This document shows, piece after piece, positions 7,662-13,519 of a stretch of 14,464 nucleotides of DNA. Positions within the stretch are counted from its first letter, which is position 1; every line of letters starts with the position of its first letter. Below the pieces are notes generated by a model. That model was given only the letters and a program-made list of their open reading frames with translations. It was not told the origin of the DNA and did not search any database. Made by a program: the position numbers and the translations under genes. Source of the DNA: Oscillospiraceae bacterium (GTDB lineage: Bacteria; Bacillota; Clostridia; Oscillospirales; Ruminococcaceae); the NCBI GenBank assembly GCA_017848155.1, contig JAGAKC010000132.1:1-14464 (forward strand), in the 5' to 3' direction.

Positions 7662-8030
7662 ATGAACAAAAAGACCGTGTCAACGATCGTTGTTTTAGCG
7701 CTGCTATGTGTGGGCGGAATATCTGCATGGCTGACGATGAACAGTATACCCGTTTCCTCTCCCGTTGCTGAGATATACTCTTACGGGAGGCTGATACGCA
7801 CTGTGGACTTGTCACATGACGATTCCTTTACCGTGGAGTGCGATGAGGGCTTTAATACCATACTTGTCAGGGACGGAAAAATATCAGTAACAGCCGCAGA
7901 CTGCCCTGATAAGGTCTGCGTCAGGTCTGAAGCACTGCCGAGAGGGAGCGTACCTATAGTGTGCCTGCCGCACAGGCTTGAAATACAGATACGCTCTGCG
8001 TCGCAGGACCTGGACGGTCAGATAAGATGA
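7662..8030 (+). CDS. NusG domain II-containing membrane-anchored protein
   Basis: A 122-residue protein with an N-terminal membrane anchor (about 5-25) and an exterior NusG-domain-II-like fold. The signature ADCPDKVCV (79-87) and IVCLPHRLEI (99-108), with Cys81, Cys86 and Cys101, matches the stand-alone NusG_II family (PF07009/COG5341), whose function is poorly known. In other Firmicutes it often sits near Gx-type transporter or ApbE/FMN-binding redox genes, but none is seen here. The ribosome binding site GGAG (7652-7655) is 6 bases before the ATG. It is probably in the same transcript as the preceding membrane protein gene (54-base gap), although a small hairpin (TCGCCG 7616-7621 with CGGCGA 7634-7639) lies between. 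There is no relation to transcription factor NusG beyond the fold. Confidence 0.85.
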   Translation: MNKKTVSTIVVLALLCVGGISAWLTMNSIPVSSPVAEIYSYGRLIRTVDLSHDDSFTVECDEGFNTILVRDGKISVTAADCPDKVCVRSEALPRGSVPIVCLPHRLEIQIRSASQDLDGQIR

Positions 8031-8060
8031 AACAGGATGAACGTTTTTTCTCCTGTTTTC
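8030..8060 (+). terminator. Weak candidate terminator after the NusG-II gene
   Basis: AAACAGGA (8030-8037) pairs with TCCTGTTT (8051-8058) across a 13-base loop, overlapping the end of the stop codon. The following T-tract is interrupted (TTTTCGCTGTTTATT), so termination would be partial at best. Confidence 0.35.
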
Positions 8061-8093
8061 GCTGTTTATTCACATTTATTTTTCAAAAAGGAC

Positions 8094-8122
8094 TTAACAA
8101 GCAGCCTTATTTGTGGTATAAT
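8094..8122 (+). promoter_or_regulatory. Sigma-A promoter (extended -10) for the penicillin-binding protein gene
   Basis: TTAACA (8094-8099), a 17-base spacer and TATAAT (8117-8122) preceded by TGG (8114-8116) form a near-consensus extended -10 promoter. The leader to the start codon is about 100 bases. Confidence 0.85.
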
Positions 8123-8232
8123 AGTATAAGATATGTGCAGATATAGCTGTACTATCTCCTGAATGAGCCTGAAAGCTTTTTAAACGATCGGACATAGAAC
8201 ACATATTGTTTGTCTGCAAAGGTATGGTGAAT

Positions 8233-10602
8233 ATGGACAAGAAAATAAAATATATCAAGATAAAGGACGAGCAGCCAAAGCGCCGTCCCGATAAGAAAAC
8301 CAAAAGCAAGGTCTGGAAAAATATAGGTCATGCTATGACTATCGTCGGCACGACATTCTCCGCAATGCTTCTTATAATAGTTGTCATGATGTGTATCGTC
8401 GTAACAGTGCTGACGGTATATGTGCTTGACTTTGCCGATAACAGCTACGACGCAAATCTGCGTGATGTTGAGATGAAGTACACAAGCTTCGTTTATGCCT
8501 ATGACGAAAACGGTAACGAGGTGGAGATAAAACGTCTTGCCGCAGATGAAAACCGTATCTGGGTCAACTATGAAGAGATATCGCCTTCCCTTATCTACGC
8601 TGTTATCGCAGTAGAGGACAAGCGATTCTACGAACATAAGGGCGTTGACTGGCAGCGTACAGTGTCGTCACTTCTTGCCGATGTAGTAAACAGCTCCAAC
8701 GCAGGTCAGGGCGGTTCTACCATTACACAGCAGCTTATCAAAAACATCACAGGCGACGATGAGGTCACATGGGAACGTAAGCTGCGAGAGATATTCCGAG
8801 CACTGAGTATAGAGGAAAAGTACACAAAGATAGATATCATCGAGTCGTATCTGAACAGAATATGGTTCGGCGGAATGATCTACGGTGTGGGCGCAGCTTC
8901 ACAGTACTACTTCGGAAAAGACGCAGCCGATCTGAATGTTGCCGAATCAGCGATACTTGCGGGCATGATACGAAGCCCGGGCAGCTACAATCCATACGCA
9001 AACCTCGAAAACTGCAAGGAACGACAGCGATATGCCCTTGACCATATGTATGAACAGGGTCTTATCAATACGCAGGAATATGAATCGGCATACGATAACG
9101 AAGTCAGGGTGACCTTTGCAAAGCCTGTATACGGCGATGATTTCGGCTATGTGGACGAAAGAACTCTCGCCGACAGCGATGATACAGACGATATCCCTGA
9201 TGAGCTTCCCGAAGATGATGGCCTTGTACCTTACGAGGCATACAAGTGGGACGGCGACTACGAGGTCACACAGAACTGGTATGTGGACGCCGCTATCGAC
9301 CAGGTCATCAATGACTACGCTGACCTTAAGGGTATAGGCTATACCTCGGCCAAAAACGAGATATACAACGGCGGATATAAGATCTATGTCAATATGGATA
9401 TGAAGATACAGGAGGAGCTTGAGGCAAAATACCGTGACCCCTACACTGTACTTTCATCATACGACCCCACGGCGCCAAAGGAGGACCTTCTCCAGTCGGC
9501 ATTCGTAATAATGGACTATTCCGGTACAGTCATCGCACTGGTAGGCGGTCTGGGAGAAAAAGAGGGCGACGGCACCTTCAACCGTGCGACCCAGGCAAAA
9601 CGTGCTCCCGGTTCGACCATGAAGCCTATCTCCACCTACTCTACAGCGATCGAGAATAACCTCATAACCTACTCCACAATGGTGCCTGATATGGGCATAT
9701 ATATCCCTGACAGCTCCAGCGCCTCAGGCTACAAAAGATGGCCCAGCAACTACAACAACGTCGGCGGCGCAGGCGATCTGATGCCGATATGGTATGCGGT
9801 AAGAAAGTCCACCAACACCGTTGCGGTCAGAGTATCTGAAATGCTCACCCCTCAGGTATGCTATAACCAGCTGACACAGAATCTGGGATTCTCTACGATA
9901 CTTGAAAGTGATATTGCGTACTCGCCTATCACGCTGGGCGCTCTTACAGAAGGCGTTCATCTTGTTGAGCTTTGTGCGGCATATCAGATATTCGGAAACG
10001 GCGGTTATTATTACGAGCCGATGCTGTACAGCAAGGTCGAGGACAGCAAGGGCAATACGATACTCGAACAGGATTTCTACGGCACTCAGGCGATCAGCAG
10101 CGATACATCCTATATCGTAAACAGAATGCTCAGGACCGTTATAACCGACACATCGGGTACGGGACCAAAGGCACAGCTCGACAATGTTGAAGTCGTAGGC
10201 AAGACAGGTACTTCAAACTCCGAGTCAAATCTGCTGTTCGTAGGATGCACCCCCGACTATGTCGGTGCGGTCTGGGTCGGCTATGACGACAATACCCTTA
10301 TCCCCAAGAACGCAGGCTGGAAAGCACTTGCTTCCATATGGAAAACAGTAATGCAGGATGTTCAGGACACATCACAGATGCTGAATTTCACGCCCGATAC
10401 CACTGTGGTAGAGCGAAATTACTGCTCGCAGACAGGTCTGCTTGCAACAAACAAATGCAAGGACACTGAGCTTGGATATTACCGCCGTGATAATCTGCCA
10501 GATTACTGCACAGGCAAGCACGACGATATTATCGATGAGATAAAGGCGATCATCGAGCAAGAGGATGAAGAGCTTATGGAAATGCTGAGAAACGGCCGAT
10601 GA
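8233..10602 (+). CDS. Class A penicillin-binding protein (transglycosylase/transpeptidase)
   Basis: Bifunctional peptidoglycan synthase that polymerises lipid II into glycan strands and cross-links the peptides outside the membrane. From ATG 8233 it is 789 residues: basic cytoplasmic tail, one transmembrane helix (about 34-66), GT51 transglycosylase (about 95-290) with EDKRFYEHKG (catalytic Glu128), GGSTITQQL (160-168), the RKLREI motif and RSPGSYNPY. The transpeptidase domain (about 400-700) has SxxK Ser461-Lys464 (PGSTMKP), SxN Ser526-Asn528 (STN) and KTG 657-659. A short Cys-containing tail follows, with no PASTA repeats. All catalytic motifs are intact. An acidic insert (about 312-330) lies in the GT-TP linker. 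The start is uncertain: ATG 8224 and TTG 8206 are in frame, and AAAGG 8218-8222 suits 8233 better (10 bases). This is PBP1a/PonA-like, and the monocistronic unit has its own promoter and terminator. Confidence 0.95.
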   Translation: MDKKIKYIKIKDEQPKRRPDKKTKSKVWKNIGHAMTIVGTTFSAMLLIIVVMMCIVVTVLTVYVLDFADNSYDANLRDVEMKYTSFVYAYDENGNEVEIKRLAADENRIWVNYEEISPSLIYAVIAVEDKRFYEHKGVDWQRTVSSLLADVVNSSNAGQGGSTITQQLIKNITGDDEVTWERKLREIFRALSIEEKYTKIDIIESYLNRIWFGGMIYGVGAASQYYFGKDAADLNVAESAILAGMIRSPGSYNPYANLENCKERQRYALDHMYEQGLINTQEYESAYDNEVRVTFAKPVYGDDFGYVDERTLADSDDTDDIPDELPEDDGLVPYEAYKWDGDYEVTQNWYVDAAIDQVINDYADLKGIGYTSAKNEIYNGGYKIYVNMDMKIQEELEAKYRDPYTVLSSYDPTAPKEDLLQSAFVIMDYSGTVIALVGGLGEKEGDGTFNRATQAKRAPGSTMKPISTYSTAIENNLITYSTMVPDMGIYIPDSSSASGYKRWPSNYNNVGGAGDLMPIWYAVRKSTNTVAVRVSEMLTPQVCYNQLTQNLGFSTILESDIAYSPITLGALTEGVHLVELCAAYQIFGNGGYYYEPMLYSKVEDSKGNTILEQDFYGTQAISSDTSYIVNRMLRTVITDTSGTGPKAQLDNVEVVGKTGTSNSESNLLFVGCTPDYVGAVWVGYDDNTLIPKNAGWKALASIWKTVMQDVQDTSQMLNFTPDTTVVERNYCSQTGLLATNKCKDTELGYYRRDNLPDYCTGKHDDIIDEIKAIIEQEDEELMEMLRNGR

Positions 10603-10637
10603 TAGTGCTGCACCTGTAAAACAGCCAAAGACAAAAC

Positions 10638-10678
10638 GACCCTCCTATGGTATAACAGAAACCATGGGAGGGTCTTTT
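10638..10678. terminator. Terminator after the PBP gene, probably bidirectional
   Basis: GACCCTCC (10638-10645) pairs with GGAGGGTC (10667-10674), and the stem continues through a U-G pair and ATGGT (10647-10651) with ACCAT (10661-10665), about 14 pairs in all around a 9-base loop. TTTT follows on the plus strand. On the minus strand the stem is followed by GTTTTGT, so it could also stop transcripts from the convergent minus-strand gene. Confidence 0.8.
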
Positions 10679-10698
10679 ATAACATGACATAGATCATG

Positions 10699-10796
10699 AT
10701 CCTGGAGCAGCTTGTGGCAGGTAAAACAGGTTATTTATAAAAACAGATCATTATATAGAAACAACCGTATTTACCTGCCACATCCTGCCCCAGGAT
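10699..10796. repeat. Large imperfect inverted repeat (98 bp) between convergent genes
   Basis: The arms 10699-10725 and 10770-10796 are complementary at 24 of 27 positions. Outer pairs are ATCCTGG with CCAGGAT, middle GCAG with CTGC, and inner TGGCAGGTAAA with TTTACCTGCCA. Four more pairs (GGTT 10729-10732 with AACC 10763-10766) lie deeper. The loop is AT-rich. There is no T-tract on either side, so it is not a simple terminator, and no flanking target-site duplication is visible. It could be a MITE-like or REP-like element, a structured RNA, or a processing or insulating hairpin. I cannot choose without knowing whether it recurs in the genome. Confidence 0.7.
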
Positions 10797-10860
10797 GGAC
10801 ACTGGCAGTAGACAAAAGTTGAAGCGACGGCAGAAAAAGCGCTGTTTTTCAATACTGCTC

Positions 10861-11163
10861 TTATTCCAGCTCCAGATCTTCGATAATTCCGATCAGATCA
10901 CGCACTCCATTTACACGTATCCCTTTACGCAAAAGCTCTGCATCTGCGTCTGTAAACTGCTCTATCGAAACATCGAACAAGGTGTGCGGCTCTGCTTCAC
11001 CCTCACGAAACACGGCAACTCTCCCGTTATACTCACGTATGATGTAGTACTGCGTGCTGTCTGCTACAGCCAACGCTTCTGCGGATATCTCCTGTGACGC
11101 AGACATCACGACCCCACCGACAAGTATCAGTGAGAGTACTGCTCCTGCTATTCTGGCGTACAT
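10861..11163 (-). CDS. BofC C-terminal domain-like small membrane/secreted protein
   Basis: A 100-residue protein with an N-terminal hydrophobic segment (about 5-22, anchor or signal peptide) followed by a compact domain. YYIIREYNGRVAVFREGE (39-56), FDVSIEQFTDADAELLRKGI (63-82) and DLIGIIEDLE (89-98) match my memory of the BofC_C domain (PF08955), known from the forespore SigK-checkpoint regulator BofC but also present in many clostridial proteins of unknown role. The N-terminal BofC domain is absent, so a checkpoint function should not be assumed. ATG 11163 follows AGGAGAGG (plus-strand 11170-11177) by 6 bases. It lies downstream of the cyclase gene on the same strand but beyond that gene's terminator, so it depends on read-through or on a promoter that I could not recognise in the 70 bases upstream. 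Confidence 0.75.
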   Translation of the reverse strand: MYARIAGAVLSLILVGGVVMSASQEISAEALAVADSTQYYIIREYNGRVAVFREGEAEPHTLFDVSIEQFTDADAELLRKGIRVNGVRDLIGIIEDLELE

Positions 11164-11233
11164 TTCATGCCTCTCCTCTCTTTTTTTCAGTATTATGTAC
11201 CACCATATGACATTTTATTCCGAAACCGAGCAC

Positions 11234-11266
11234 AAAAAAAGCTCCGTCATTTTCCGACGGAGCTTT
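11234..11266 (-). terminator. Rho-independent terminator after the diguanylate cyclase gene
   Basis: Read on the minus strand, AGCTCCGTC (plus 11264-11256) pairs with GACGGAGCT (plus 11248-11240) around a 7-base loop, followed by a run of seven T (plus-strand A 11234-11240). The stem can extend by two A-T pairs. Confidence 0.92.
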
Positions 11267-11276
11267 CATTATCTGA

Positions 11277-13196
11277 TCAGATGAATGCGTAGTTGGACTT
11301 ACCACTCTTCTTAACGGAGTACATGGCGTCGTCTGCCTTACCGATAAGATACTCAACACGAGTGTTGTAGTCGTCCTTAATGAGTGCAATACCGATACTT
11401 ACGCTGACTCTGAGGCGCTCGCCTGTTTCGGATTCGAAGCCCTCATCAAGTCTTGTGATCATCTCCTGAGCAGCCTTTGCAGGATCGTTTATCTCTGCAT
11501 TACGGATGCATGCAATGAACTCGTCACCGCCATAGCGTCCAGCAAATCCAAACTCTCCGACAACGCTCTGGATCGTTCTTGCCACAAACTTGAGCACCTG
11601 GTCACCCGTAGCATGGCTGTACTGGTCATTGAAGTGCTTGAAGTCATCAACGTCTACAAAGAGAACCGCCATTTCAGCCTTTCTGGCTTCAGAAAGAGAG
11701 ATCTCATTGTCGATATGGCTCTCAACAGTTTCTCTGTTGTAAAGCTCTGTAAGAGCATCGTAGCTTGCACGCTCTGTCAGCTGCTGCTCACTCTTCTTTG
11801 CACGGTCGATATCTACCATAACGCCGACGATCTTAAGAGGATTGCCCTCCTTGTCACGCAGCGTAGCAGTTCTTACAAGTACCCAGATAAAGTCACCGTA
11901 GATGTTCTTCATTCTGTACTCGTTGCCCTTGAACTCCTCGCCGTTGCCGAGCTTTTCAAGATCTTCCTTATAACGCTCGGAATCATCGCCGTGGATCTTT
12001 GCCTTAAGCAGGAAGCTGTCCGCAAAGTGGTCAGAAGGAGCACGATAGCTGAACTTCTTGTTGAAGTTGTTGGAGAAGAATACTTCATTGGTCTTGAAGT
12101 TCCACTCGAAGATGATATTATCGGACATCTCTGTGATAGTCCTGTATCTGTCCTCACTTACAACGATCTCATCAACGAGATTATTGAAACGTCTGGAGAT
12201 CTGACCGTATTCGTTGTTGCTTACGGCAGCGATACGTGCATCGTGGTCGCCACGACGGATCTTGACAAGTGTTTCCTCGATAGTCTTGAGGGGCTGTGTA
12301 ACGTTGATCGCAATGAAGATAGCACCTGCAATACAGATGATAGAGATGATAACGACTGCAACCACAACGGAGGAAGAAACAGAACCGGAGATATTGCCTG
12401 CCATGTTCTCATGACAGCTTGCAATAACTGCAAAGCCATCCTCGCCGCCGACCTTGCCGATAACAGCGACCTTCTTCTCAACAGCCGCAAAGCCATTGGA
12501 TGCGCCATCGAAAATAATGGGTTCGGATATATCTCCGTCGCCAAGCGTATTCAGCTCGTTTACAACAGCGTCAGCATACTGTACGACAAGATTTGTTCCC
12601 GTACTGGACGCACTGATATAATTGTTGCGGGAGTCCACTACCATCAGTGTTCCCTTTGTATAGAACACACCATTCGCAGGCACCTTGCAAAGGAAAGCAT
12701 CCTGCTCGATCTTGTAGAATACCACCAAAGTATTGCTGCCTACCTTGCTCTTGATAAAGAGCTTCTTGCTAGCGCTGTCGCCTATGTAAAGCACTCCGTC
12801 CTTGTAGTTGTCAAGAGCCGCATAGTCAACAACGGATACAGAAGGCTCCTTGCCGCAGATGACCTTGTCATCCGAGCCGACGATGACGATGGAATCAATA
12901 ACAGGATTCTCTGCAACCATGCGAACGATGAAATCGCCTGCCGCATCCTTGTTTGCAGTGCTGTCGCTGACTTTACGTACCACATCAACGCCCTTAATGT
13001 AATTGAGTTCGCTTTGAACGGTATCGAGATATGTATTGATCGTCTGCTGCTGGTTCTGGACCAGGTTATTCATCTGGCGGATGAATTCCTCTTTACCGTT
13101 TCCCGATACAGAGATACTTGAATACACCGCATACACTATCATCGGAATGATAGCAAAGCAGATTGCGGCGATCATGATCATGGTTCTGGCTTTCAT
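11277..13196 (-). CDS. Membrane diguanylate cyclase with periplasmic sensor, HAMP, PAS and GGDEF domains
   Basis: Predicted to make cyclic di-GMP from two GTP in response to an external signal. It has 639 residues: transmembrane helix 1 (about 8-30), extracytoplasmic sensor (31-270, probably Cache-type, with a coiled helix QMNNLVQNQQQTINTY at its start), transmembrane helix 2 (272-298), HAMP linker (298-350, VTQPLKTIEETL) and PAS domain (351-465, with a PAC-like KIVGVMVDID end). The GGDEF domain (475-639) has DALTELYNRE, FVDVDDFKHFND and the intact active-site motif RYGGDEF, with GGDEF at 556-560. The inhibitory I-site RxxD is absent: GEFG occupies its place. I chose ATG 13196 because GGGGAG (plus 13202-13207) sits 5 bases upstream and the hydrophobic helix follows at once. 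In-frame upstream ATGs add 36 residues without a ribosome binding site and overlap the promoter. Confidence 0.94.
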   Translation of the reverse strand: MKARTMIMIAAICFAIIPMIVYAVYSSISVSGNGKEEFIRQMNNLVQNQQQTINTYLDTVQSELNYIKGVDVVRKVSDSTANKDAAGDFIVRMVAENPVIDSIVIVGSDDKVICGKEPSVSVVDYAALDNYKDGVLYIGDSASKKLFIKSKVGSNTLVVFYKIEQDAFLCKVPANGVFYTKGTLMVVDSRNNYISASSTGTNLVVQYADAVVNELNTLGDGDISEPIIFDGASNGFAAVEKKVAVIGKVGGEDGFAVIASCHENMAGNISGSVSSSVVVAVVIISIICIAGAIFIAINVTQPLKTIEETLVKIRRGDHDARIAAVSNNEYGQISRRFNNLVDEIVVSEDRYRTITEMSDNIIFEWNFKTNEVFFSNNFNKKFSYRAPSDHFADSFLLKAKIHGDDSERYKEDLEKLGNGEEFKGNEYRMKNIYGDFIWVLVRTATLRDKEGNPLKIVGVMVDIDRAKKSEQQLTERASYDALTELYNRETVESHIDNEISLSEARKAEMAVLFVDVDDFKHFNDQYSHATGDQVLKFVARTIQSVVGEFGFAGRYGGDEFIACIRNAEINDPAKAAQEMITRLDEGFESETGERLRVSVSIGIALIKDDYNTRVEYLIGKADDAMYSVKKSGKSNYAFI

Positions 13197-13272
13197 ATAT
13201 ACTCCCCATTTCCACCCGTTATCACGGATTAAATTATAGTAATACATAATAATAGTATTTTTATACTTGTTT

Positions 13273-13301
13273 ATTATAACACAGTTTTTCGGATATGTAA
13301 A
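13273..13301 (-). promoter_or_regulatory. Sigma-A promoter for the diguanylate cyclase gene
   Basis: On the minus strand TTTACA (plus 13296-13301) is followed after 17 bases by TATAAT (plus 13273-13278), preceded by an extended TGT. Transcription would start near 13266, giving a leader of about 70 bases. Confidence 0.85.
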
Positions 13302-13424
13302 CACATCTCCAATAATTCTCTACCCTTATTGCCAAAATTCATTAAAATTGAACAAATCAATAAAAATTATTTTGTTCACAATAGCATGCTAAAAAAAAAT
13401 AAAGAAATCTGTACGTATTATCTA
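13302..13424. other. AT-rich gap between two divergent promoters
   Basis: About 120 bases of A/T-rich sequence with an A9 run (13391-13399) separate the minus-strand cyclase promoter from the plus-strand promoter at 13425. I saw no clear operator, dyad or small gene. Short A/T tracts suggest bent DNA, and shared regulation of the divergent genes is possible. Confidence 0.5.
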
Positions 13425-13453
13425 TTGATTATAATCAGAAAATATGTTACAAT
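13425..13453 (+). promoter_or_regulatory. Sigma-A promoter for the repeat-protein gene
   Basis: TTGATT (13425-13430), a 17-base spacer and TACAAT (13448-13453) preceded by an extended TGT (13445-13447). The leader to ATG 13520 is about 60 bases. Confidence 0.75.
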
Positions 13454-13519
13454 TATAAATGAATATAACTTTGTCGTGTTTCATACATCATGCATCACGG
13501 CTCGTTCGGAGGAAAAATC

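Noticed and set aside
10826..10858. A/T-rich GCGC-centred dyad downstream of the BofC-like gene as its terminator
   Set aside because: The dyad is nearly a perfect palindrome without a proper loop, and its stem is A-U only; not a convincing terminator.
11613..13121. 502-codon open frame on the plus strand, antisense to the cyclase gene
   Set aside because: It lies wholly inside a well-supported gene, has no ribosome binding site that I could see, and its Cys/Val/Ile-rich product lacks domain-like patterning. The length comes from codon bias on the opposite strand.
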